64,000 bases of DNA from Peribacillus alkalitolerans (GCF_010882125.1 NZ_JAAGVZ010000004.1:62001-126000), one strand, 5' to 3'. Positions 9,579 through 19,417 are shown, counted from the first letter of the stretch. A program made the numbers and translations. The notes: generated from the sequence alone by a model not told the origin.

Positions 9579-10823
9579 CTATACAAATAGATTTTTTCGA
9601 GGGATTTTTCTTATGATAATTCCTGCATAGTGATTGGCATTTTCCGTATCATTTTTGGACATATAATAATCAAAAAGCTTGACCGCATAATACTCCTCCG
9701 TCAATCGATATCCCATTTTTTCAAAATGAGGGAATGCCTTTGTCTCGAGATACTTGTAGTACGCCTTTTCTTCACCTAATATGGAATGATAGTGCATGGT
9801 AAAGAGGTGATGGAATGTCTTGTCTTTCAAATTCTTACATAGAGTCATCCCTTCATCTACCAGCTTTAATAGTTGTTTTTTAGATGTCTTCCCCTCTTTT
9901 GTCAAAGAGTTAATATACCCTTCCAATGAACCCAAGTACTTTGGATCGTCGGAATCTCGTGCATCCATCGATTTTTTATAAAATTCGCTTGCCTCTTTGT
10001 AATAGCCGTGCTGTAGATTGAGATAAGCTAGGTTATGATGAAGGATTGCCCTTTGATGTTCCTGCCCATAATCCCATGTCATATCTATTAACCTATGATA
10101 TTCATTATTAATAAATGCAAAATCCTCCGTTTGCTCTCGTTGAATCAGCATAATCATTTCCGCATCGATAATACGGGAGAAACAGCGTGTATTTGTGAAG
10201 AACTCCAATGCCTTATTGGCATTAAAGAATGCAAGTACTGGGGAATTGAGATAAAAATAAGCAGTAGCCAGATCATAAAAATATTCCTGATTGGTGTAAT
10301 GCTCCATGTTGATTTGTCCCAAAAACGATATCGCACCCATATAGTCATATTTCACGGCAAGATGAAAGATTCCCTTTATGTGCAATAACATATTTTCCTC
10401 ATACTTAGACAAATCAGTCCAAACACCAATCTCCTTTAATAGACCTTGGGCCAATTCATTTTCACCAACAGACAAGTAATATCTGGTGAGGACAAGCTTG
10501 TAAGAGTGATAAAAATCTGTAATATGTAAAAGGTCTATTCCATCCAGTTGCTTCTTGATATCCTCCGCCTTTTTCTGTTGTTTCTTTACGATGGAATCAT
10601 GCCAGTCTTTTAATAATAATTCTACCCTCTTGTAATTAGAAATTTCCTCTTCCATATCAATCCCTAATCGCTGAGACAAAAAGTTCATCGTTTCATCGGA
10701 GACCTCTGTAAGCCCCCTTTCAATTTTGCTAATATGGGTACTGGAACATATCCCTTCCCCTAAATCCTTTTGCTTGAAATTTTTTTGTTCTCGATAGAAT
10801 TTAATAATCTTCCCCGCTAGCAT
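9579..10823 (-). CDS. RNPP-type (NprR-like) HTH/TPR quorum-sensing regulator
   Basis: 414 aa. Residues about 5-60 form an XRE helix-turn-helix (KQKDLGEGICSSTHISKIERG). The remainder is a helical array of TPR-like repeats (about 85-405), the peptide-binding scaffold of PlcR, NprR and Rap proteins. Length matches NprR (about 420) better than PlcR (285). NprR proteins switch on secreted proteases when a re-imported peptide binds the TPR domain; here the gene is convergent with a giant secreted subtilisin. Only 52 bp, filled by a terminator, lie downstream, so there is no adjacent nprX-like peptide gene. Target and ligand are inferred. Confidence 0.75.
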   Translation of the reverse strand: MLAGKIIKFYREQKNFKQKDLGEGICSSTHISKIERGLTEVSDETMNFLSQRLGIDMEEEISNYKRVELLLKDWHDSIVKKQQKKAEDIKKQLDGIDLLHITDFYHSYKLVLTRYYLSVGENELAQGLLKEIGVWTDLSKYEENMLLHIKGIFHLAVKYDYMGAISFLGQINMEHYTNQEYFYDLATAYFYLNSPVLAFFNANKALEFFTNTRCFSRIIDAEMIMLIQREQTEDFAFINNEYHRLIDMTWDYGQEHQRAILHHNLAYLNLQHGYYKEASEFYKKSMDARDSDDPKYLGSLEGYINSLTKEGKTSKKQLLKLVDEGMTLCKNLKDKTFHHLFTMHYHSILGEEKAYYKYLETKAFPHFEKMGYRLTEEYYAVKLFDYYMSKNDTENANHYAGIIIRKIPRKNLFV

Positions 10824-10991
10824 GATGGTATCCCCTGCTTTTCTGTGTCTGATTTTTCTTATATTATCATAATCTTGAATGAAAAATCTTAATTAGTTTT
10901 GTGGAATAGTTTTTGGGGAGTTAAAACAAGTAAGGCCGAAGAATGTGATTGTCGAAATACATGACTCTTTGTTTATTGGTTACAAGATTCG

Positions 10992-11024
10992 AAAAAAGGC
11001 AACTTCCAAAAGGTAGTTGCCTTT
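10992..11024 (-). terminator. Rho-independent terminator
   Basis: GGCAACT/AGTTGCC stem (10998-11021). The A-run on its left gives a T-run on the minus strand. Downstream of the small membrane protein gene ending at 11068. Confidence 0.65.
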
Positions 11025-11067
11025 CTTTAATATTTGTTGCGAAACACACTTAACATGCCCATAAAAA

Positions 11068-11379
11068 TCAATTTTTTCTTCTCTTTGTTCTTCTTCTCCA
11101 TTTCGGTCTCCTCGTTCGATATTTCCGAAAGACTATTAAAATAATAAAATCAATTAATGCCCCTGCTCCATAGCAATATGCTAAACCTACAGTGCCGTCT
11201 GTACGTACATAGATATAGATAGCGAGCACGCCAAAAATACCTATCATCCACAGAAGATGCCTATCAAATTTTTCATAGGGATTTCGTTCATTTTTACAAT
11301 TAACTATCCAAATTCGTATACTTAATAGACAGTGAATACAGACCATTACCACAAACCATAAAAAGAAGTTCAGGTCCAT
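11068..11379 (-). CDS. Small membrane protein, paralogue of the neighbouring gene
   Basis: 103 aa with three hydrophobic segments (about 4-26, 44-58, 66-85) and a strongly basic tail (RTRRPKWRRRTKRRKN). It aligns with the next gene upstream through the pattern NP-x7-HLL...-x-YGxGxLI, so the two are tandem paralogues. Function not recognised. Confidence 0.6.
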   Translation of the reverse strand: MDLNFFLWFVVMVCIHCLLSIRIWIVNCKNERNPYEKFDRHLLWMIGIFGVLAIYIYVRTDGTVGLAYCYGAGALIDFIILIVFRKYRTRRPKWRRRTKRRKN

Positions 11380-11471
11380 TCTCCTCCCACCAAAACTATC
11401 ATTTCTTTTTCATATATCTTGTATTTCTCTTATTTCTTTTATATTTCTTCTTAGCACCCAAATTCCGTGGT

Positions 11472-11753
11472 TCATTGTTTAAACGTCTCTTGAGAAGGGA
11501 AAGACAATAGCGGTACACCATATATTAATGTACCAAGCCCGTAACCAACCGCTATCGGTTTAACTTTAGAATCGCCCCAAAAAATTATCCACAAAAATGA
11601 TAGTCCAAATATAACGGCAAACAAAAGATTATGGTTAATCGTTATACGAACAGGATTAGGCGACTTAGTATGCTTAAGATCCCAATCTCGAGAACTAGGA
11701 AACACCTGAATGAAAACCCAAAGCAAAATCCAAAATAATACTTCTATATCCAA
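11472..11753 (-). CDS. Small membrane protein, paralogue of the neighbouring gene
   Basis: 93 aa, three hydrophobic segments, beginning MDIEVLFWILLW and sharing with its downstream neighbour the NP motif, the central HNLL helix and a GYGLGTLI motif. It lacks the basic tail of the paralogue. Same strand, 92 bp apart, possibly one transcript. Function unknown. Confidence 0.55.
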   Translation of the reverse strand: MDIEVLFWILLWVFIQVFPSSRDWDLKHTKSPNPVRITINHNLLFAVIFGLSFLWIIFWGDSKVKPIAVGYGLGTLIYGVPLLSFPSQETFKQ

Positions 11754-12110
11754 ATTTGTCCGCCTTCCCTTTAGGAAAGCTTATTCAGAAATAAACACAC
11801 TTAAGACCAAAAAATACAGTTTCCTTGCTCGGGCAGAGCACCCTACAATAAAAAAAAGAGAAGTTTTTAAACCTCTCCAAAAAATTAAAAGAATCTATAC
11901 CACTTTGTTAACTACAAAAATGACAGAGTTGAACTCAACACCTGCACACATTAACTATAAACCCACCAACATCACCGACATTTTAATTGAAAAGGAGTCT
12001 TCCCTTGCCCTTCGGCAAAACTGACTTATAACTATACCCCGCATACTCTAGCAGCTATAAGCTGTAAATACCGCTGACATTCTTGAAATACCGGCTGTCT
12101 TTTTAATTGT
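11754..12110. other. Intergenic region without a supported gene
   Basis: A + strand open frame of about 100 codons runs through here but starts inside the antisense of the small membrane gene, has no ribosome binding site and low-complexity composition, so it is not called. Confidence 0.4.
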
Positions 12111-12863
12111 TTATGATGTTTTTTTCAGCGGAATAATATTATTATCTGATTGTTGTTTTTTGATTTTTTTTCGATATACGATTTTAGACAATGTTACACT
12201 AAATTCATATAAAACGAATAGTGGTACGATAACCAATATATCCGACATAATATCAGGTGGAGTTATGAAAATAGCTATAAGGGTTAGTAAAAAGTAAGAC
12301 ATCTTTCTAGCTTTAGATAGAAGTATTGGATTAATGACACCAATTGAGGTAAGGAACATGGCAATGAGTGGTATTTCAAATAATAATCCAAACGGCAGTG
12401 TTAAGTTTATCATGAATTTAAAATACTTTTCGGCTGTAAACATGGTTTCAAACGTGCCTTTAGATAAGGATAATAAAAAGTTAAGAACAATTGGATACAC
12501 GACAAAATAACCGAATGAAAGCCCTGTTATAAACAAAGTAAACAATCCAGGAATGTAGGCTAATGTTATTTTTCGTTCTTTTTTCGTTAGTCCTGGTTTT
12601 ACAAATAACCACGTTTGATGTGCAGCAATTGGGATGGTAAGTGCGAACGCACTCACTCCTGAAATCATAAAATAAACCCATAGAATTTCAGATGGTCCTA
12701 ATACTGCTAAATCACGATTAAGATCTCGGATAAGCCACTCATAAATTTCCTGCACAAACATGAATGATCCAAATAAAAAAACGATAAAAGCGAGTAATGT
12801 TATGATTAATCGCTTCCTTAATTCCCCAAGGTGATTCACAAACGTTAACTCTTGATTTTTCAT
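12111..12863 (-). CDS. tatC: Sec-independent protein translocase TatC
   Basis: 250 aa with six predicted membrane spans. The N-terminus FVNHLGELRKRL is the TatC hallmark that reads twin-arginine signals, and a TKKERK loop motif is present. TatC forms the signal-peptide receptor with TatA in the membrane. Third gene of an operon after the Tat-dependent phosphoesterase and tatA, an arrangement like B. subtilis phoD-tatAd-tatCd. Confidence 0.95.
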   Translation of the reverse strand: MKNQELTFVNHLGELRKRLIITLLAFIVFLFGSFMFVQEIYEWLIRDLNRDLAVLGPSEILWVYFMISGVSAFALTIPIAAHQTWLFVKPGLTKKERKITLAYIPGLFTLFITGLSFGYFVVYPIVLNFLLSLSKGTFETMFTAEKYFKFMINLTLPFGLLFEIPLIAMFLTSIGVINPILLSKARKMSYFLLTLIAIFITPPDIMSDILVIVPLFVLYEFSVTLSKIVYRKKIKKQQSDNNIIPLKKTS

Positions 12864-12898
12864 ATAAGGCTCTTCCTTCTTCCTTTTAGAAATAAGAG

Positions 12899-12927
12899 GA
12901 AGATGTAAGCTTTGAACTTACATCTTC
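12899..12927 (-). promoter_or_regulatory. Perfect 11-bp hairpin between tatA and tatC
   Basis: GAAGATGTAAG pairs exactly with CTTACATCTTC around a 7-nt loop, without a following T-run. It may be an RNA-processing or stabilising hairpin that sets the tatA:tatC ratio. Inference only. Confidence 0.45.
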
Positions 12928-12934
12928 GATACGC

Positions 12935-13111
12935 TTACTTAGAATGACCACTATCTTTTTCCTCTGACAGTAAATCCTTTGCTGAGCTTTTAAATTCTCT
13001 TAATGTATTACCAAATGCACGCCCAATTTCAGGTAACTTAGATGGCCCAAATATGATTAGAGCAATAATTAATATTAAAATCAGGCCAGGTACTCCTATG
13101 TTTTGTAACAT
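12935..13111 (-). CDS. tatA: Twin-arginine translocase TatA
   Basis: 58 aa: [19 protein letters not shown] is a single N-terminal membrane helix, followed by the [20 protein letters not shown] hinge and amphipathic helix typical of TatA, and a short acidic tail. Start ATG follows GGAGGTAACAAC. It sits between the phosphoesterase and tatC on the same strand (58- and 71-bp gaps). Confidence 0.95.
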   Translation of the reverse strand: MLQNIGVPGLILILIIALIIFGPSKLPEIGRAFGNTLREFKSSAKDLLSEEKDSGHSK

Positions 13112-13169
13112 GTTGTTACCTCCATTAAAAATAGTTTTATACGATTGTGACAGATAAGATGAACTGTAT

Positions 13170-14384
13170 TTATCCTTTCACTGCTTTTTCCTTTTCTTCA
13201 TTATTTAATGGTAAAGGATCCATACTTTGATCGTTCGCAGTTAAATCAATTCCATAGTCCTTAGCGAAAACCATATGGGTTTCTACAAGAACACCTTCTT
13301 TATTTTCATCCAAATTGAAAACTCTCGCTCCACGAAGTCTGTTTCTTTCAGCACCAGAAAGACCGTACGTTCCAAAACCTGTGTTACCAGCATACCCAAG
13401 CAAAATTCCATAATAGTTGCCACAATAGGTGTTTATATGATCATGCCCACAGAAAACACCCTTAACGTCGCCTCTCTCTAACATGGCTGAAAACAAACCT
13501 CCGTTAACCGGTCCTGGACATTCATCTTCATTTCTTTCTCCTACTATATTATGTTTCGTCGCTGCAAGATCATGGTTAGCTTGTGTTCTGCTATCAACAC
13601 TTCCATACCACATAAAACGATGTTCCCAAAGAGGAATATGAATGAACACGAGTGAAGGTACTTTATAACCGTACTGCTTCTCAAGTTTTTTGGATTTCTC
13701 ATAATACCAATTAACTTGATTAAAACGAAGCCAGTCCCAAGTAGGGTATCCTTTAAAATCTTGCCCAGCTATTTGTGCTGGTGCATATCTACCGCTATCA
13801 AGTAGCCAGAGGTTAAATGCGGCTTTATTGCCTTTTGATTTTCTTATTAAGAGGTTCATGTTTCCTGTTCCAGTAATGCCCTTTTCTCCAGGTTCATTCA
13901 TATTATTTTTGTACTTCATATAGAAATTCAGCATGTCATTCTCAAACATTCCACTCTTGGAAGAAGAATCTTCATCATGATTTCCAAAGGTAACTGCCCA
14001 TTTAATTCCTCTTTTTTCCATTGGTTGAGCTACATTATTTAAGGCTTGTTTCATCTCTAGTTCCGTATCACAGCCGCCTGTAATATTGTCACCGTTAAGA
14101 ACAACAAAATCCGGCTTCTCTGAGTCAAGAACTTTCTCCATAAGTTCAATTGTCCTGCGATCAATTCGTTCATCATCTTGAGTGTCGTTAAATTGTACAA
14201 CTTTAAACTTTCCATCTGAGTTAAATTGAAGCTTAGCATTTTCAAATTCTTCAGCATGTACATTGTTAGTAAAAAAATCTCCCGGCAAACCAGTTGACGC
14301 AAGTGTTAACGCAAGCGTACTCATTCCTCCTATTTTTATAAAACTCCTTCTGTCTAACCCTTTGTTTAGATCCTGATTACTCAT
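13170..14384 (-). CDS. Tat-exported calcineurin-like metallophosphoesterase
   Basis: 404 aa. Start chosen at the ATG with GAGGTAATTTTT upstream; a 32-codon upstream extension of the frame lacks a ribosome binding site. The N-terminus has the twin-arginine signal [10 protein letters not shown] followed by a hydrophobic stretch and an AxA-like site (VHA, 42-44). Metal-binding motifs of the family are in order: FNDTQ (Asp67), NGDN (Asp99), GNHDE (Asn135, His136), a His in FIHIPLWEH and CGHDH near the C-terminus. Probably a secreted phosphomonoesterase or phosphodiesterase. Co-transcribed with tatA and tatC, so it is the likely dedicated substrate of that translocase. Confidence 0.9.
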   Translation of the reverse strand: MSNQDLNKGLDRRSFIKIGGMSTLALTLASTGLPGDFFTNNVHAEEFENAKLQFNSDGKFKVVQFNDTQDDERIDRRTIELMEKVLDSEKPDFVVLNGDNITGGCDTELEMKQALNNVAQPMEKRGIKWAVTFGNHDEDSSSKSGMFENDMLNFYMKYKNNMNEPGEKGITGTGNMNLLIRKSKGNKAAFNLWLLDSGRYAPAQIAGQDFKGYPTWDWLRFNQVNWYYEKSKKLEKQYGYKVPSLVFIHIPLWEHRFMWYGSVDSRTQANHDLAATKHNIVGERNEDECPGPVNGGLFSAMLERGDVKGVFCGHDHINTYCGNYYGILLGYAGNTGFGTYGLSGAERNRLRGARVFNLDENKEGVLVETHMVFAKDYGIDLTANDQSMDPLPLNNEEKEKAVKG

Positions 14385-14871
14385 AAAAATTACCTCCAAA
14401 TTATTAAAAATTAATAGAGCCCAGCAATCGAAAAGAGTAAAAATAGGGGAAAAGCAATATACAGTTTCAAGTACAAGCAATCATAATTTAAGAACTGCCG
14501 CCATTATCCCCGTAATCTACCTTTACATCATAGAATAAAAATATTGATAGATTATTAATCATACTAGAAAGGTATGTAAAAAAAACAAAGAAAAAACAGA
14601 AAACAAATAAACCAAAGCAAACGACACAAAAAGCCTTTCTAAGAAAACATTTAGATTATTTATCGCAGATTAACGAGAAGTTCCCTAATGAGTGAAGTTT
14701 CAATTTATAGTAGATAAGATAGATGAAAAAGATGCTTTTTGATTTTGTTTTACTTTCCATTTTTGAATAATTTACAAAACTTAATTTTTTCTTAGTCATA
14801 TTTTTATTTTCATTTCTTATAATTTGTGAAAACAAAACAAATCAAAATGATGGAGGCTTTGAGAAGATTAT
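14385..14871. other. Divergent promoter region (Tat operon / deoR)
   Basis: Very AT-rich. On the + strand a TATAAT (14818-14823) could be the -10 of the DeoR gene. Repeated AACAAA words (14585-14632 and 14828-14842) resemble short direct repeats often bound by DeoR-family proteins. No ORF supported. Confidence 0.35.
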
Positions 14872-15666
14872 ATGGATAAGTATTTAATTACAGATAGGTA
14901 TAGAGTAATAATTAGAGAACTTGAGCTAAAAAATAAAATCAATGTAGTAGATTTAGCAATAAAATTAAACGTAACACCAGAAACGATTCGAAAAGATTTA
15001 AGCGCGCTTGAGGAGAAAAAGAAATTACGCAGAATTCACGGCGGGGCTATTCAATATTTTGGTTTGATTAAAGAACCTCATTTTAATAAAAAAATCGGCA
15101 TCTCTCATCATCAAAAAAAAATGATAGGGGAAGCTGCCGCAACTTTCATTATGGATGGAGAAACAATTGCACTAGATGTTGGATCAACAACCTTACATAT
15201 TGCGAGTTCAATTAAAAATGTAAAAAATATCACGATTGTGACCAACTCATTAGCAGCAGCCGAAATCTTAAATAATCGATTAGAAAACCAACTATTTGAT
15301 GGCAAAGTAATCGTACTTGGAGGAACAACTAATCCACTACAACGTTCAATCAGTGGACCATTAACAAATCATTTATTAGAACACTTTTATTTTGATAAAG
15401 CGTTTATTTCATGTGGAGGAATAAGCAAAGAAGGAATATGTGATTTCGATATTGATGAAGCAACTGCATCTACTATTATGATGAAAAGATCAAGAAGTGT
15501 TTATGTTGTAACTGATTCTTCTAAAATTAATCAGAAGGCTCTTTTTCATATAGGGTCATTCTCATCAATTGATTGTGTTATTACTGATCAAGAAATGCCC
15601 GCTGATTGGTCTAAAGATGCTATGGTTAGAAACCTAAAATGGATAAAAGCAGGTAATAAGTTATGA
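14872..15666 (+). CDS. DeoR/GlpR-family transcriptional regulator
   Basis: 264 aa. An N-terminal winged HTH (about 6-58; NVTPETIRKDLSALEEKKKLRRIHGGA) carries the DeoR signature. A C-terminal sugar-phosphate-sensing DeoRC domain (about 75-235) has DVGSTTLHIA and the SCGGIS motif. Usually represses sugar or nucleoside catabolic genes; no such operon adjoins it here, so its targets may be the divergent Tat operon or genes elsewhere. The ribosome binding site is weak (GAGAAG). Confidence 0.85.
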   Translation: MDKYLITDRYRVIIRELELKNKINVVDLAIKLNVTPETIRKDLSALEEKKKLRRIHGGAIQYFGLIKEPHFNKKIGISHHQKKMIGEAAATFIMDGETIALDVGSTTLHIASSIKNVKNITIVTNSLAAAEILNNRLENQLFDGKVIVLGGTTNPLQRSISGPLTNHLLEHFYFDKAFISCGGISKEGICDFDIDEATASTIMMKRSRSVYVVTDSSKINQKALFHIGSFSSIDCVITDQEMPADWSKDAMVRNLKWIKAGNKL

Positions 15667-15828
15667 AAATTGATTACCATGGTCATCTTGAAGATGATTA
15701 AACTTTTCTATAAAAGTATGATTCTTTTTAAAGTTGATCTAAGTTCTTTTTTTGTTCATCATTTAGTAAATCCTCGCGACCATAATGAGCCAAACAATGA
15801 CTAGTAAAGACACTACATTCTGAACTTT

Positions 15829-15872
15829 ACTCCGAGTAAAGGACACCAAAACCCTTACTCGGAGTTTTTTTT
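15829..15872 (+). terminator. Strong Rho-independent terminator
   Basis: Perfect 11-bp stem ACTCCGAGTAA/TTACTCGGAGT followed by eight T residues, 160 bp after the DeoR stop codon. Confidence 0.85.
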
Positions 15873-16475
15873 GTCTTGCTGCATTAGTCAGAATAGCCAT
15901 GCATTCATATTACTATCCTTTCGTTTCCTTCCCGCGACTTTAGTAGCGCACAATTACTCCCCGAAAAATGAGCGATTGCATTTACCCTATAATCCCAGGA
16001 CCTTCTTCATGGAAAATCCTACTAACAGATTGGTAGAAATGAAATAGTAGTAACCTTTTCTTTTTCTTTTCGACACAAATCGACCTTTCGATTTTTCTTC
16101 TTAGTCAGTCAAAATAGATTTTGTCAAAATCATTATTATTGGTATTTACAACCAATAATTCTTAATAAAGTCCCTCTATTTATTCATAAATTGTTTTCTC
16201 TCCATAATGTGATTCATTTTCTAATTTCGACAATTTTTTTCCTCTTAATAGGTAGATATTTAGCTTTGCGAAATAATAAGAGCTTACTCCTATTAACTAA
16301 TTCTATTAACTCTCCTATACTTTACATTGTAGTGAAAATTCATAAGATTAAAACTACTTTATTAGGAATGGATTGGAGATGAGTAATAGTTTAGTCGGTT
16401 AGTAAAGAAGCAATTTCTAAAGGTACTTAATTGGAGGGGTAAGTTCTGCAAAATAATACAAAGGAGTTTTGTTAA
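15873..16475. other. Intergenic region, no gene supported
   Basis: A 63-codon hydrophobic + strand frame (16191-16382) has no ribosome binding site and is not called. The promoter of the downstream carboxypeptidase should lie in the right part. Confidence 0.4.
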
Positions 16476-17669
16476 ATGAAAAAAAGGAAAGTTATTACAA
16501 CTATAGGAGCAATTGTCCTAACTGCTAGTCTAGTAACACCAACATTTGCTGCAGGTCAAACTTCACCGGGTACACCCGATCAACAAGTTTTATCTGTAGA
16601 AGGATTTACGAACCATGCTCAGTTGGGAAAAAAACTTGAGCAAATTGTACAAAACAGCCATGGGAAAGTTGCTGTTGAAGTAGCGGGATTTTCGAATAAA
16701 GGTAGAGAAATTTGGAAAGCTACGGTAGGTACTGGTAAAAAAGTAATCCTAATTCAAAGTGAAATCCACGGAAATGAACCAACTGGAACTGAAGCGTTAT
16801 TAAGTATTTTACAGTATCTAGGTGGAAACTCTCCAGAAGCTGAGAAAATACGAGAAGAAATAACACTAGTAGCATTACCTAAGATGAATCCGGATGCATC
16901 TGAATTAAGTCGTCGCGGAAATAATATGACTTGGCAAGAGGTTGTGAAGGCTTTTCCTCAGCTTGAAAATGCTGCTCCATCATGGAATTACTATACATAC
17001 AAAGATTCAAATTTTGATTATAAGTCACAGCCTGGTTTTGATGTGAATCGCGACTTTAACCCTAATCTAGATTATGTGCCACAACCAAAAGACTTCCCTG
17101 CAAAATCTTCTGAGCCAGGGTGGTTCATAACACCAGAATCGCAAACAGTTCGTGATGTCTATAAATCTCTCGTAGAAGAGTATGGTAAGGTAGAGGTTTT
17201 CATAGATTTGCACCATCAAGCACCATATTATGAAGTTGACGGCACTGACGATTTAGTAACGTTTTCAATCAGTGGTCAATTTGTTCCAGATCCAAGTACG
17301 GATGCAGGAAGCAAATATGCAACATATGCAGAAAACTATAAATATGATTTTTCACGACAGTTAAATGTTGCAATTTATAACGCATTACAAGAATACGGAG
17401 ATTCACCATTTAAAAATATTACGCTTTATCCTCAAGGTCAAAACCTACCTGGCACAGCATTAGCATCCTTTGCACTTAACGGAAGTGGAACTGTGTTATT
17501 TGAAGTGAGAGGTCAAACTCATAGCATGGGCCAAAAGAAAAAAGGACAACTCGTTAAGGCTGTTGAAAGAGGCTTATACGGTATAATTAATGGAGTAACT
17601 GATGGTTCAGTATATGATATTGACCCAGAGGTATATGAATCTATTCCGTTAACAGAGGGAAGACAATAG
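16476..17669 (+). CDS. Secreted M14-family zinc carboxypeptidase
   Basis: 397 aa. Sec signal peptide MKKRKVITTIGAIVLTASL... with cleavage near TFA-AG. Zinc ligands His98 and Glu101 (IHGNEPTGTEA) and His246 (DLHHQ), substrate-binding NRD at 191-193, and catalytic Glu343 in LFEVRG are all present, so it should be active. Removes C-terminal residues from peptides outside the cell. Start follows AAAGGAG with good spacing; a terminator follows. Together with the S8 protease it suggests a scavenging exoproteolytic lifestyle. Confidence 0.88.
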   Translation: MKKRKVITTIGAIVLTASLVTPTFAAGQTSPGTPDQQVLSVEGFTNHAQLGKKLEQIVQNSHGKVAVEVAGFSNKGREIWKATVGTGKKVILIQSEIHGNEPTGTEALLSILQYLGGNSPEAEKIREEITLVALPKMNPDASELSRRGNNMTWQEVVKAFPQLENAAPSWNYYTYKDSNFDYKSQPGFDVNRDFNPNLDYVPQPKDFPAKSSEPGWFITPESQTVRDVYKSLVEEYGKVEVFIDLHHQAPYYEVDGTDDLVTFSISGQFVPDPSTDAGSKYATYAENYKYDFSRQLNVAIYNALQEYGDSPFKNITLYPQGQNLPGTALASFALNGSGTVLFEVRGQTHSMGQKKKGQLVKAVERGLYGIINGVTDGSVYDIDPEVYESIPLTEGRQ

Positions 17670-17717
17670 ATTTCGGGTAACACAACTATGTAATTCTAAT
17701 AAATTTGGACAAAGAAG

Positions 17718-17750
17718 AGTCTAGCAGATTATTTCTGCTAGACTTTTTTG
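17718..17750 (+). terminator. Rho-independent terminator
   Basis: GTCTAGCAG/CTGCTAGAC stem followed by six T residues, after the M14 peptidase gene. Confidence 0.85.
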
Positions 17751-17771
17751 GTACCAGCCCTCCCCCATGAC

Positions 17772-17985
17772 CTATTTATCTGAACGTAATAACTTTTTTA
17801 TTCGTTTATCTACATAGATAAACTCATCCTTTGTAATTTCAAAGAAATACAACGGTTCGTTTTTTTATTTCTTTTACAGCAAATGAATTTTTTAGTGAGT
17901 CTATAGAAGTGACCTTTTTCAAGTGTCTACCCCATAAGATAAATTTCATGTCCTTCTGATGCCATTTTTGGGATTTAAGAATACC
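17772..17985 (-). pseudogene. Frameshifted remnant of an unidentified protein
   Basis: Two overlapping frames each carry coding-like sequence: WGRHLKKVTSIDSLKNS in one, then EPLYFFEITKDEFIYVDKRI... to TAG at 17772 in the next. They would read as one protein with a single-base shift near the A-run at about 17860. No start codon. Family not recognised. Confidence 0.4.
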
Positions 17986-18007
17986 TAGTCTAGTGTAATA
18001 AGACTAA

Positions 18008-19417
18008 TTACAAATGTTCTTCTATCTTAGTTGCTTGTATTGGTATAACATTATTAAACCATTTAAATCGTACTAGATAATATACATAACAGGAAACTAC
18101 AAATCCAGTTGCCCAATAGAACGATGCGCGTTGGTCTGGATCTAATACAAGTGATAGTATGATCCCTACGCACATAATAAACGAAGCGATTGGAACAAAT
18201 GGATACCATTTCACTCGAAATGCCAAATCTTCTAATTTACCTCCATTTTTTATGTAAGCACGTCTAAAGTTTATGTGTGAAAGAGCAATGACAGCCCAGG
18301 CAATAGTCGTTCCGATTCCTGATATTGCTAACAATACAACAAATAAGGTGTTAGCTGCTATTACGCTAGTTAACAATGATAAAAGGGCAAATGCCAAACT
18401 AACTAATAGTGCGTTCATAGGAATTTGTCGTTTGTTTAATTTTCCGAATGCTTTTGGAACCTGACCACTTTCACTCATTGCGAAAAACATACGTGAGCAA
18501 AGGTATAAACCCGAATTCCCCACTGACAAAACAGCGGTTAAAATAACAAAATTCATGATGTCTGCTGCATATGGAATCCCTACTTTGTCAAACATCATTA
18601 CAAATGGGCTTTCTACAAGTCCTGCGTTTCTCCATGGGACCATAGCACTTACGATGATAATGCTTGTCACATAAAATAGAAGGACGCGGAAAATAATATT
18701 TTTTGTTGCTTTTGGAATGTCACGTTTTGGATTTTCGGATTCACCAGCTGTAACCCCCAACAGTTCTGTTCCTTGGAATCCATAAAGTACAGATATCATT
18801 GTTATTAAAATTGGAGTAAACCCTTTTGGGAACCAACCTCCGTCATTGTATAAGTTGGAGAAGAATGGGGCCGCTTGACCGCCTTTCAAAGAGATAATGC
18901 CTAAAACGGCACATCCTCCAATGATAATAAATAAAATAATCGCCACAATTTTAATTCCAGCAAAATAATATTCTGTTTCAGCAAAACCTTTTGTGGTTAA
19001 CGCGTTTATTCCGAACAGTAAAACGATAAAAAATAAGCACCAAATCCAAGTCGGCATATCAGGAAACCATCGCTTCATTAACAAACCTGCCGCTGTAAAT
19101 TCAAGACCGACTGTAGTCGCCCAACTCATCCAATAAACAATTCCGACCATGAAACCTGTCGATGGACCAATGTATTTCGTTGCATAGGCTTGGAAAGATC
19201 CTGTAACTGGCATGGCAACTGCAAGTTCCCCAAGGCAAAGCATTACGAGATACGTCATAAACCCACCAATCAGATAGGCTACAATCGCTCCTCCAGCGCC
19301 TGCACTATTAATAGTTAAACCTGACCCTAAAAATAACCCAGTTCCAATTACTCCTCCCATCGAGATCATCGATAGATGGCGCGTTTTTAATACTCGTTTT
19401 AACTGTTGCTTCTCCAT
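18008..19417 (-). CDS. APC-family amino-acid permease
   Basis: 469 aa with about 12 membrane spans. The N-terminal RHLSMISMGGVIGTGLFLGSG is the signature of the amino acid transporter family of RocE/GabP/AnsP/proline permeases. The start codon abuts the stop codon of the Rieske oxygenase with zero intervening bases, and its ribosome binding site (AGGGGTGAAG) lies inside that gene, indicating translational coupling. The permease probably imports the oxygenase substrate, such as a betaine or modified amino acid; the specific substrate is inferred. Confidence 0.88.
   Translation of the reverse strand: MEKQQLKRVLKTRHLSMISMGGVIGTGLFLGSGLTINSAGAGGAIVAYLIGGFMTYLVMLCLGELAVAMPVTGSFQAYATKYIGPSTGFMVGIVYWMSWATTVGLEFTAAGLLMKRWFPDMPTWIWCLFFIVLLFGINALTTKGFAETEYYFAGIKIVAIILFIIIGGCAVLGIISLKGGQAAPFFSNLYNDGGWFPKGFTPILITMISVLYGFQGTELLGVTAGESENPKRDIPKATKNIIFRVLLFYVTSIIIVSAMVPWRNAGLVESPFVMMFDKVGIPYAADIMNFVILTAVLSVGNSGLYLCSRMFFAMSESGQVPKAFGKLNKRQIPMNALLVSLAFALLSLLTSVIAANTLFVVLLAISGIGTTIAWAVIALSHINFRRAYIKNGGKLEDLAFRVKWYPFVPIASFIMCVGIILSLVLDPDQRASFYWATGFVVSCYVYYLVRFKWFNNVIPIQATKIEEHL

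Noticed and set aside
10940-11052. Possible NprX-like signalling peptide ORF (31 codons, + strand)
   Set aside because: No ribosome binding site, no conserved mature peptide pattern, runs through a terminator and is on the wrong side of the regulator.
11710-12024. 104-codon + strand frame
   Set aside because: Starts inside an antisense gene, no ribosome binding site, low-complexity Lys/Thr/Asn composition.
16191-16382. Hydrophobic 63-codon frame
   Set aside because: No ribosome binding site and no relation to neighbours; AT-rich DNA often yields such frames.
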